A DNA stretch of 64,000 nt, taken from DATAWK01 sp036267255 (GTDB lineage Bacteria; Acidobacteriota; Terriglobia; Terriglobales; Acidobacteriaceae). Below are positions 1 to 7,609 of the stretch, in pieces. A model generated the notes under the pieces. The model saw only the letters and a list, made by a program, of their open reading frames with translations, was not told where the DNA came from and did not search any database. How positions within the stretch are numbered: the first letter of the stretch is position 1; each line of letters begins with the position of its first letter. The position numbers and the translations under genes were made by a program. The stretch lies in the NCBI GenBank assembly GCA_036267255.1, contig DATAWK010000047.1, positions 1 to 64,000 on the forward strand, read 5' to 3'.

Positions 1-215
1 TGCTGATCGGGCGGCATGATGCTCGTGGTGGACTTGTATTCCTTGGGGATGGCAAACGCGATGGCGAGACTTACCAGCAGAGAGATTCCGGTCACCCGCG
101 CCAGCCTGTGGCGATGCTTCCAGAGCAATATGGCGCGGATCGCCCAGGTTGGCTCGTGGCTAATCGGCACCGTCTCCTCCAGTTCCAGGGTCGAAAGGAC
201 TGAGTTGCGAATCAT
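1..215 (-). CDS. Chain-length determinant (Wzz-like) protein, N-terminal part
   Basis: The gene is cut by the window edge; about 71 codons are visible from an ATG at 215. The start is preceded by a GGGAGGG ribosome-binding site, and the ATG overlaps the stop of the upstream Wzi gene as ATGA, so translation is probably coupled. The visible protein has a cytoplasmic N-terminus, one hydrophobic segment at about residues 35-53, and then a KEYKSTTSIMPP stretch. This is the layout of polysaccharide co-polymerases of the Wzz/GNVR family, which set polymer length in the inner membrane. The neighbouring Wzi and Wza-like genes support this. The C-terminal part, and any fused tyrosine kinase domain, cannot be seen. 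Confidence 0.75.
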   Translation of the reverse strand, partial: MIRNSVLSTLELEETVPISHEPTWAIRAILLWKHRHRLARVTGISLLVSLAIAFAIPKEYKSTTSIMPPDQ

Positions 216-1912
216 CGTCTTGCCCTCCCAATCGGTCGATAGGAAAGTTGAAAGGTGAACGCCGCATTGTGCTGCGGAGTCGCAGATAACAGCGGAAAGC
301 GCCACCGCTCCGTCTGCTCCTCGACACGCAATTGCCATTCAGGACGAAGTGCAATATCGACCGCGGCACGCAGGTCTCGTAAAGATCCGCCGCGCAGAAA
401 CTCCCGATTGACCGTCATGCTGCGCCCACTCAGTTCCACGGAAGAACGCGGCGAGAGATGCCAGGTCGCCCATGCTTGCTCGCCGTCTCCTTCGCGCCCG
501 ATCCAACTGCCAATCAGTTGCCGGTTGTTCGTATAGCCGCTCAGGTAGTGAACGTTGAAGTAGAAGAATCCTGGAAAGGCCAGATCACGGTGCGGCGAAA
601 GCAGACCCTCGGCGCGAAATGTCAGACGCGGCAATTGCGGCACGCAACGAAGGAAGACCCCGGATAGCCAGGCGCTCTCAGTCGGGTAGGCCAACGGGAA
701 AGGCTGGTCCTCGGAAAAGCCGTCGAAATAGCTCGTCAGACAATTCCGTAGCCCGGGGATTCGATATTGGGCATCGAGGGCAGCGCGTCGATCTCCCGGA
801 TCGTTTGTTCCGTTCATCGTCCCTGTTGAAAATATGCTGCGCAGGAAGGTGGAGCTGTTCACAGGTGAGCCTGTACCACCGAAGATGACGGTGCGCGAAA
901 CACTGAACTCAAAGTTCGGTGTGGGTTTGAACGAGATCTTCTCGCCATGAATGAAGGGTTGATCCCCAAGCGCAACGCCTGGGCTCCCAAAGAGAGTGTT
1001 TGTCGGTCGCACATACTGCGCACCAGAGAGACGGCCTATGAGCACCTGGGCACGAATGGGACCAAGCAGCTTTAAGATGCCCGGCAGCACGAATGGACGA
1101 ACGCGGTCGTAGCGAAGCATATCGATCGGCTCGGCGTTGTTGCTGAAGAGGGTCGCGCCGCTTCGCGCTGGTCCCCACCAGAGGGATTGACGCCCAATCG
1201 TGAACTGATTATTGGAGACCGTGAAGGAGACATTCGCTTCGAGGATTCTCCCGCGAAGGAAGCCGGAGAGTGGCCCCGCTGCCGCCGTCGACGTGAAGTC
1301 CGCCGCCGCGATCTGCTGTTGCGCTGACGCATCCGGAACTGGCGCTGAAGGCACTCGCTGGAGTTCGGTTCTGACATAAGCAGCGAACGGACCAGCCGTT
1401 GCCCGGAAGGAGACTCCCGAATAGAGGTTGACTCCCTCTGCAAATGGCCGGCCATCGTCATTCACAAGGGTTTCGCCAAAATGAAATCCGTCAGTTAAGG
1501 GTCGGCCGGCAATCGCGGTCACTCGTTGATCCAGCGATTCGAGGCGAAATTCGGCGTTATGCCCGCCGGCACGCCGCTCGAGTTCGGCAGCGAACTCTTC
1601 TTTCAAGCTATCGAGGAGGGCAGGAGCATCGGGCACAATTGGTTTTACGGCTAGCTGCGCTTCAGCTTCGTCTACCAGACGCGCGCAATCCATGCGGGTC
1701 CACGGGCGCAGACTAAAGAAAGCGGTTGGAAGGTATCCCTCGGCAGCAAGTCGCTCGAATGCAGGGTAAACCCAGCTTTCAATCGGAACATATGTCGACG
1801 CCATGTCGGAGGCGCGAGCCTGCGTTCCGTCCTGTGGATCGGAGAAACCGGCGGCTTGAAGAGTAAGAGTCATCATGAGACACATCGCAAGCAGTGAGAA
1901 AGTCTTTAGCAT
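212..1912 (-). CDS. Capsule assembly Wzi family outer-membrane protein
   Basis: 566 residues with an N-terminal signal peptide (hydrophobic residues about 5-21). After it comes a segment (YVPIESWVYPAFERLAAEGY) that resembles the helical N-terminal part of Wzi-family proteins, and then a long beta-barrel-like region rich in alternating aromatic and polar residues. It probably sits in the outer membrane and helps assemble or anchor the exported polysaccharide. It lies 13 bp after the Wza-like gene and overlaps the Wzz-like gene by 4 bp, so the three form an operon read from the repeat-type promoter near 5,080. Family assignment is from overall pattern; no catalytic motif is expected. Confidence 0.8.
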   Translation of the reverse strand: MLKTFSLLAMCLMMTLTLQAAGFSDPQDGTQARASDMASTYVPIESWVYPAFERLAAEGYLPTAFFSLRPWTRMDCARLVDEAEAQLAVKPIVPDAPALLDSLKEEFAAELERRAGGHNAEFRLESLDQRVTAIAGRPLTDGFHFGETLVNDDGRPFAEGVNLYSGVSFRATAGPFAAYVRTELQRVPSAPVPDASAQQQIAAADFTSTAAAGPLSGFLRGRILEANVSFTVSNNQFTIGRQSLWWGPARSGATLFSNNAEPIDMLRYDRVRPFVLPGILKLLGPIRAQVLIGRLSGAQYVRPTNTLFGSPGVALGDQPFIHGEKISFKPTPNFEFSVSRTVIFGGTGSPVNSSTFLRSIFSTGTMNGTNDPGDRRAALDAQYRIPGLRNCLTSYFDGFSEDQPFPLAYPTESAWLSGVFLRCVPQLPRLTFRAEGLLSPHRDLAFPGFFYFNVHYLSGYTNNRQLIGSWIGREGDGEQAWATWHLSPRSSVELSGRSMTVNREFLRGGSLRDLRAAVDIALRPEWQLRVEEQTERWRFPLLSATPQHNAAFTFQLSYRPIGRARR

Positions 1913-1925
1913 GGATACTGCGCGC

Positions 1926-4900
1926 CTACAGCGCCGCCGCAGCTACAGCGGCAGTGATCGCAATGGACCCGGCAAGTTGCCCGGTGCTCAGCAGGTTTTT
2001 CCAGAACAACGAACCGCCGAGGATCTTCTGTGGCACGACAACGACATCGCCCGGATTGAGTTTGGTTGAAAGAACGTTACCGTCGAACCATCCCCCTGAA
2101 CGGCGACCAACAACTGAGCCATTCGCGTGGATAATGAATATTTCCTTTCGGTTGGCCGTTGCGTTGGTTCCACCAGCGCGGCTGAGATACCAACCGGCAG
2201 TTTTATTCGGCGTATAGGTGAGAGCGGTCGCATTGTAGACCTGGCCGGTCACGAGCACAAAGCCCGGTCGCTTCGGAATCGTCAGTGCGTCTCCCCGGCG
2301 CAGCTCAATGTCCGCAGGCGTGTTCGCCCAACTGTTAATGTCGGCGCTGATATGAATCACCATGCGACCGGTAGGGGGATGACTCTTCAGATCCGAAAGC
2401 ACCTGGTTCTGCTGGGCCTTGATGAGTTGCAACTCCCCGCCTGCGTTGCCGCCTGCCAGGCTGGGCGAGAGCCGCGCCGCCGCCGAGTTTGTCTCAATCT
2501 GCCGAATCAGTTCTTCGCGGCTCTTCTGCTCAAGATCACGAACCTGTACTCGGGTCAGCACTGCACCCATCGGATAGGCAGTCGGTAAAAGGCCTCCCGC
2601 TCTCCGCAGAACCGAGCTGAGCCGCTCGCCATCTTTAAATCCGTAGCTGCCCGGAAATCTGACCTGGCCCCTGATCGTTACCGACTCGCCCATGTCATTC
2701 CAATTGGTGATCTGATGGATCGCCAGAATGTCTCCCGGCTTGAGCAGAACGTCAGCGTGCGGATCGGATCCGGCAACCGCAGCCCCGATTTGGACTGTTG
2801 CGAGATCTTCGACGAGGCGATTGCCATGGCTCACGTCATAACTTGTGAGATCGGCGCTTTCCTGCAGGGCGTCCCGCTTGAATCCGCCCGCCATGCGGAC
2901 GAGTCCCGCCGCAGTCATGCCTTTGGACATCGGATACGTGCCGGGCCGCAACACTTCGCCGCGGATCGTCACCTTCGGAGCATCCATTTCGTAGCGTCCG
3001 AAGATCCGGATGGTATCGAACGGACGCAGGTCGATATTGACGTTCCCGATCAGCACATCGGGAACGTTGAAGTCGATGGTCACCGCGTGCAGATCGGGCG
3101 GAATGAGCCGGACAATTTCTCCACGAGCCGCGGGTTCAGGCAACATGTCTCGATAGCTGTGGAGCACATCGCTGAGGCGCATGCCATCGCTATAAGGCAG
3201 ACGTCCAGGACGCACGACATGACCTGCGAGATAAATGGCTCGCTGGCTGTACGGCAGGATCGGTTCAATACGAATCCGGTCTCCATCCTCGACATGGAAA
3301 TCATCAATGGCATTCCGGGCGGTTTGCAGGTTTTGCGCGTCGTGATCGGGCAGAGTTACTGTCACACGCTGACTGTGGGCGTCGATGCGTTCGACCCTGA
3401 TGTGGCTGAGCGAAGCTGCGACGGTAAGTCCCCCGGCGTCCTCGATGACGGAGGCGAGCGTTGTTTCCCCCGCTTTGAGCTCATAGATCGCCGGACGTTT
3501 GACTGCGCCGGATATTGCGATCTGAGGACCGGCGGGCGGCACAAGCAGGGTATCCCCGCTCTCAAAGGGCGCACTGCCGTTGCGAATGCCATGGAGCAGG
3601 AAGTCATAGAGGTCGATCTTTTCAACCAATTGCTTGCCGCGATAATGGAGTAGCGTGCGCAGCGAACCGACCGACGTAGGACCGCCGGCGGCGTAGAGCG
3701 CACTCAAGGGAGTAGCAAGTGCGCTGATATCGTAGCCGCCAGGCTGCTGAACATCGCCGACTACGTAGACGCGCACCGAACGCAGGCCCGACACAGTAAC
3801 CGCAACCTGCGCATTGCGGAACTGTTGCTTAAGCTCACTCCCGATCAGACCCTCGGCCTTCTCGAGAGACAGCCCCGCAAGTTGGATGGATCCCGCTTCA
3901 GGAAGAAAGATGCGGCCGTCGCGGTCGACGGTACGAGTAATACTTTCAGTAACTCCTCCCCAGAGATTGATTGTCAGCGTGTCTCCGGCCCCAACGATAT
4001 AATCCGGCCCCAACGGCACATCGAGGGGAGTGTTCTGGCTCGAGATTCCCATCGCAGCCGCAGAAGCATCGCGATTTACGAACACATCCGATCCAAAGCG
4101 CCGTAGCCGAGAGGTTTCGGTCGGAATCTGCGTGTAGAGATCGCGCATCGATTCCAGGTTGTAGGGAGCGGGGCGCCGAAGGACCTTGGGCAGGTCGGTC
4201 GATGCGTTCGCCTTCTGCCCGCGCCGACGGCTTTCCGCAGCACTCTCCCGGCCGCGATCCGGACCCCTGAATTGACCCGTGTTTACCGAAGCGCCATTTT
4301 CGCCACCGCGTGGCAATCCTCCGCTCATACCAGCGTTTGCGGCGAATCCTGCCTCGGCTGCTGCATCGCCACTCCTCGCGAGTGAAGACCCCGCAAAGGA
4401 CAGGGAATTGGGAGCGTCTTCCTCCGGAACGCTCGATCCCATCGACTGAAGGTCATCGTCGGATACATACCCACGGGCACGCAGAACGCTTGTAATACTC
4501 GCACGCAGGCTGGCGTTCGAGGAGATCTGGTTGTAAAGCATCTGATCGGAGATATTGTTCGGATCGATCTGTACGTCTTGCTGCTGCATGCGATCCGCTA
4601 GTTCCGACTTCAGCTCGACGACAAGGTCAGGACTTTCTTGCAGGATGCTGATGATCTGGTCGGCGGAAAGCGCTGTTGGGGGCGTCATGCCCGCAAAACC
4701 TGTGGAGCTATCACTGTTCTCCGAGTCGTCACTGTTGGCAGACATCGCCGCTAACCCGCTACCGGAGTCGTCACTGTTGGCAGACGTCGCCGCTGACCCA
4801 CTACCGGAATCGTCCGTTTGAGATTGTGTCGTGGTCTGCGTTGATGTCGGGGCGGCCATCTCTTGGCCGTATGCGGGGAGAGCGGCGATAGAGGATGAGA

Positions 4901-5024
4901 GCACCAGTATCCCTGCCGCTGCGAAGCAGAAAATCCGGGACAGGCGAGCGGAGCCGAGGCTTATGCGCGGCTGCTGACTCGGATCGATATTTGCTACAAC
5001 GGTAAAGCTGGCGGACTGTGGCAT
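1926..5024 (-). CDS. Polysaccharide export protein with multiple SLBB domains (Wza-like)
   Basis: 1032 residues. A hydrophobic segment at about 30-50 ends at AYGQ, so it is probably a long signal peptide. Residues about 50-330 are low-complexity (Ser/Asp/Ala/Gly rich). A poly-export domain follows (DYIVGAGDTLTINLWGG), then about six SLBB units, each with the VxGxVxxPGxY pattern (for example VTIRGEVLRPGTYPMSKG). A hydrophobic tail closes the protein. E. coli Wza has about 380 residues and two SLBB units, so this is a long relative of the type seen in Bacteroidota and Acidobacteriota. It should form the periplasmic/outer-membrane exit channel for exopolysaccharide. It is the first gene of the wza-wzi-wzz-like operon. 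Confidence 0.88.
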   Translation of the reverse strand: MPQSASFTVVANIDPSQQPRISLGSARLSRIFCFAAAGILVLSSSIAALPAYGQEMAAPTSTQTTTQSQTDDSGSGSAATSANSDDSGSGLAAMSANSDDSENSDSSTGFAGMTPPTALSADQIISILQESPDLVVELKSELADRMQQQDVQIDPNNISDQMLYNQISSNASLRASITSVLRARGYVSDDDLQSMGSSVPEEDAPNSLSFAGSSLARSGDAAAEAGFAANAGMSGGLPRGGENGASVNTGQFRGPDRGRESAAESRRRGQKANASTDLPKVLRRPAPYNLESMRDLYTQIPTETSRLRRFGSDVFVNRDASAAAMGISSQNTPLDVPLGPDYIVGAGDTLTINLWGGVTESITRTVDRDGRIFLPEAGSIQLAGLSLEKAEGLIGSELKQQFRNAQVAVTVSGLRSVRVYVVGDVQQPGGYDISALATPLSALYAAGGPTSVGSLRTLLHYRGKQLVEKIDLYDFLLHGIRNGSAPFESGDTLLVPPAGPQIAISGAVKRPAIYELKAGETTLASVIEDAGGLTVAASLSHIRVERIDAHSQRVTVTLPDHDAQNLQTARNAIDDFHVEDGDRIRIEPILPYSQRAIYLAGHVVRPGRLPYSDGMRLSDVLHSYRDMLPEPAARGEIVRLIPPDLHAVTIDFNVPDVLIGNVNIDLRPFDTIRIFGRYEMDAPKVTIRGEVLRPGTYPMSKGMTAAGLVRMAGGFKRDALQESADLTSYDVSHGNRLVEDLATVQIGAAVAGSDPHADVLLKPGDILAIHQITNWNDMGESVTIRGQVRFPGSYGFKDGERLSSVLRRAGGLLPTAYPMGAVLTRVQVRDLEQKSREELIRQIETNSAAARLSPSLAGGNAGGELQLIKAQQNQVLSDLKSHPPTGRMVIHISADINSWANTPADIELRRGDALTIPKRPGFVLVTGQVYNATALTYTPNKTAGWYLSRAGGTNATANRKEIFIIHANGSVVGRRSGGWFDGNVLSTKLNPGDVVVVPQKILGGSLFWKNLLSTGQLAGSIAITAAVAAAAL
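4723..4812 (-). repeat. 42-bp in-frame tandem repeat inside the SLBB exporter gene
   Basis: GAGTCG/GAATCG landmarks recur at 4723, 4765 and 4807, exactly 42 bp apart. The encoded 14-residue unit is DDSGSGxAAxSANS. Two nearly identical copies and a partial third lie in the low-complexity linker after the signal peptide. Confidence 0.85.
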
Positions 5025-5047
5025 AGGCGTTTTGTTCTTCGTCTATG

Positions 5048-5113
5048 AACGTAGAAGAGTGAGGGCTGTGGGCGTGTCATGCGTTCGTCAATGAAATGTC
5101 ATTCCTTTGTTGC
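5048..5113 (-). promoter_or_regulatory. 11-bp direct-repeat operator and promoter of the wza-like operon
   Basis: On the minus strand NTGACA-like hexamers lie at 5108-5113 (degenerate), 5097-5102 (ATGACA), 5086-5091 (TTGACG) and 5075-5080 (ATGACA), exactly 11 bp apart. A TACGTT -10 box follows at 5053-5048 after 21 bp. The start codon is at 5024. The 5025-5377 gap holds only this site and the divergent one for the HprK-like gene. Confidence 0.7.
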
Positions 5114-5260
5114 CCGACATCAAACCGCGAGAAGTCACCGGGTTTTGTCTGTATGCGGAGTGAACTCGGTTCCGGGCCTGCCGAGGAGTGGCGGACCGCC
5201 GGTCGGTCAGTCGAGTCAATTGAGCGCATTGAACGCGGCGGGAGCCATTCGATCAAGACC

Positions 5261-5314
5261 GTGACAATTCCATTACCCTGCGATGACAACTTTGCCCGGT
5301 TCACTCTTTAAGCT
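5261..5314 (+). promoter_or_regulatory. 11-bp direct-repeat operator and promoter of the HprK-like gene
   Basis: GTGACA at 5261, ATTACC at 5272 and ATGACA at 5283 are 11 bp apart. TAAGCT follows at 5309-5314 after 20 bp. Same design as the other repeat-type promoters in this locus. Confidence 0.65.
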
Positions 5315-5377
5315 CGGCTGTAGCTTCTCCCTTTTTATACCGGGACTTCAGAAGCACTTTTCTAATTCGGAGTGACT

Positions 5378-6472
5378 ATGCCGCGACTCGATTCCCTCGT
5401 TCAGACAGAGACGCCTTCTCCAGTTCTAAGGAGTCGGAAGGATAACGGTGCGAGCGGCGAGCGCATCCGGCAAAGAGCACCGCAGGAGGATGGAGCTCAC
5501 GCGCCGAGTAGGCCGCAAGACACTCTTCTCAGTAATATGGACTTGCCGCTCCATCAAACCTTCTATCCGCTCGGATTCGCTGTTGAGATCATGACGAATG
5601 ATCCAGATGTCCTCGTCGCCGCGAATGAGAGTTTCGGACACAGGCGACTATGCAGGGGACACGCCGCCCTGCAGGTGCGCATTGGCATCAGCGAGGGAGG
5701 CAGCTCAAAATGCCCACCTGAACCCACTCGACGTGAATACAACCACCTGTACTCCCTGGTTGCAGATGGGGATAACCAGGCGTTGCTGGATCTGAGAACT
5801 TGCACGAGCTTTGTCTGGCTGAAGAAAGCCGCACTGAACAATAGGCTCTATTTCCGTTATAACTTCCTCGAGAAAGTTGTGTATCTATTGCTTGGCGCAT
5901 CCGCCTTGACCGACATCCACGCCGCCTGCATCAGCAAGAACGGGAAGGGAATTTTGCTCTGCGGTAATTCGGGTGCGGGCAAATCAACGCTTGCTTATGC
6001 GTGTGCACGCGCCGGATGGACCTATACTTCAGACGATACCTGTTACCTGATCAACAATTCGAAGACACCGCGCGTGATTGGACACGCTCATCGACTTCGC
6101 TTCCGTCCGGAAGCAAAGACGCTCTTCCCGGAATTGGAAAACCACAACGTTACACCGCGTATGGAAGGAAAACCGTCGATCGAGGTGCGGATTTCTGAGC
6201 TTCCCGGTCTGCACATCAGGACTGCCCCCGAAGTCAAAGTGCATTCAATCGTTTATCTGAACCGTTATTCCTTGGCAACGGGGAGACTCGCAACATTACC
6301 GGCCGGAACGGCAACATTGCGTCTCCGCCAGGAACTATTTTCTTCCGGAGAAATTCGCGAGAAGCATAAAACGATATTGGAGACTCTCTCGGATGTTCCC
6401 ACCTTCGAGTTGCATTATTGCGCCCTGCACGATGCGATGCGGAAGCTCGACCTTCTGGAGCAAGACCTATGA
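5378..6472 (+). CDS. HprK-related serine kinase-like protein
   Basis: 364 residues from an ATG preceded by CGGAG. A P-loop GNSGAGKST lies at residues 196-204, and an acidic TSDDTCYL segment follows at about residue 220. These are arranged as in the C-terminal kinase domain of HPr kinase/phosphorylase. The first 190 residues do not look like the HprK N-terminal domain. No HPr/PTS gene is nearby. HprK-related proteins of this sort are known to recur in exopolysaccharide and peptide-modification loci beside nucleotidyltransferase-fold and radical SAM genes, both of which occur here (17,006 and 13,626). The substrate is unknown. It is a single-gene unit with its own repeat-type promoter, divergent from the export operon. 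Confidence 0.7.
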   Translation: MPRLDSLVQTETPSPVLRSRKDNGASGERIRQRAPQEDGAHAPSRPQDTLLSNMDLPLHQTFYPLGFAVEIMTNDPDVLVAANESFGHRRLCRGHAALQVRIGISEGGSSKCPPEPTRREYNHLYSLVADGDNQALLDLRTCTSFVWLKKAALNNRLYFRYNFLEKVVYLLLGASALTDIHAACISKNGKGILLCGNSGAGKSTLAYACARAGWTYTSDDTCYLINNSKTPRVIGHAHRLRFRPEAKTLFPELENHNVTPRMEGKPSIEVRISELPGLHIRTAPEVKVHSIVYLNRYSLATGRLATLPAGTATLRLRQELFSSGEIREKHKTILETLSDVPTFELHYCALHDAMRKLDLLEQDL

Positions 6473-6549
6473 AACTCCAGCGCCGCGCCGCAATTGATCG
6501 CTGAAGGTTCTTCTCGGCGAGTGGCAAAGCGGCTATGGAGCCTGGAAAT

Positions 6550-7467
6550 TCAACCCCTTTCTGCCTGACGACTGATATAGTCGCCATGGAACTTTATCTC
6601 ATCGCCGCTTCGGATTAGCCACGGCTTCAATTCACTTCTTTTTCGGATGCAGCCGAAGAACTTGTTGCCTTGCCGGCCCAGCCACGGTATATGGTTCGCT
6701 ATGGCCTGGAAACAATGTAGACCCGCCAGAAAAGCCCGGGGAGTCAGTATCTTCGTCACACTCCCGATTCTTGTTTCACTGCGCCGCCGGAGTTCGACTT
6801 CGTCGACATTGAAGTCCCAGTACTCCCGCGTGTACAGATCGAAGTCGGATTCGGCGAGATAAGAGGCGGTCGTTTGATACAAATCCATCGCGTTCCACCG
6901 ATAAATATAGTTAGGAATGCAGCTGTCACGCACTCCGCCAGTTTGAAAGCCGCTTGCAATCACCGCCGGCAGCTCGTAGGGAAAGGAAAATCGCAATCTC
7001 AGGAGTAGCTGCATTGCTAACGAGTTGTTCGGCTCGAGGCAAATGACGTACCTGCGGCTGACCCGAAGCATCTCGAGAAGAGCTTTGTGCGGAGACCGGC
7101 AGTGATGTAGCACCTCGTGCGCCAGCACCAGATCGTAGGAGCCGTCGGCCAACTCCATCGCTTCTGCATCCACCCTCACTGTGCGCATCTCAGCGCCATC
7201 CAAGTCAGCTTGTTCGGAAGGCCTCGGATCCAGCAGATTCGACAGTGTAATCCTGGTAAAGCCAATCCTGCGGAGCGTCCTGCCATCCTCGGCGCTGCCG
7301 CCCACAACCAGAACATTGCTTAGGAGATCGAGTCCCATGGAATGCACGCAATTCCGTAAAATCTTTTCAAAGCGATTGCGATTTTTCCCTCTACGGATAG
7401 TTGGCTCGGGCATAAACTTTGCCGCGACAGTCGCTTTTTCCATCTGCATTATTTTCGCCTTGTGCAT
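6550..7467 (-). CDS. Class I SAM-dependent methyltransferase
   Basis: 305 residues from an ATG at 7467 with GGGAG just upstream. The frame extends further 5' only through a TTG that lies upstream of the predicted transcript. Residues about 55-160 give the Rossmann methyltransferase pattern: VLVVGGSAEDG (motif I, with an unusual GGS), then SYDLVLAHEVLHHC (motif II/III region). The rest is a C-terminal lid with LEPNNSLAM. The acceptor is not predictable. Monocistronic, with a repeat-type promoter. Confidence 0.7.
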   Translation of the reverse strand: MHKAKIMQMEKATVAAKFMPEPTIRRGKNRNRFEKILRNCVHSMGLDLLSNVLVVGGSAEDGRTLRRIGFTRITLSNLLDPRPSEQADLDGAEMRTVRVDAEAMELADGSYDLVLAHEVLHHCRSPHKALLEMLRVSRRYVICLEPNNSLAMQLLLRLRFSFPYELPAVIASGFQTGGVRDSCIPNYIYRWNAMDLYQTTASYLAESDFDLYTREYWDFNVDEVELRRRSETRIGSVTKILTPRAFLAGLHCFQAIANHIPWLGRQGNKFFGCIRKRSELKPWLIRSGDEIKFHGDYISRQAERG

Positions 7468-7496
7468 GCGCTCCCTGCTTACGCAATCTGTCCTGC

Positions 7497-7551
7497 ATCC
7501 TACCCAACTCGCCAGACTCAACTTGTCAACAAAATGTTTTATTTCTGCAAC
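7497..7551 (-). promoter_or_regulatory. 11-bp direct-repeat promoter of the first methyltransferase gene
   Basis: Minus-strand hexamers TTGACA (7529-7524), AAAACA (7540-7535) and GTTGCA (7551-7546) are 11 bp apart. TAGGAT follows at 7502-7497 after 21 bp. The two distal repeats are weak, but the proximal hexamer and the -10 spacing fit. Confidence 0.5.
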
Positions 7552-7609
7552 GCCGGAGGTGGCCGCTGCACTGTCTTCTTCAACAGGTTCGTCGGAGACA
7601 CTTGTGTCT

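Noticed and set aside
2715..3653. Open frame of 312 codons on the plus strand
   Set aside because: Antisense to the SLBB repeats of the exporter; low-complexity translation without a family match.
5378..6472. True HPr kinase/phosphorylase
   Set aside because: The N-terminal half does not match HprK, no PTS or HPr gene is near, and the context is polysaccharide.
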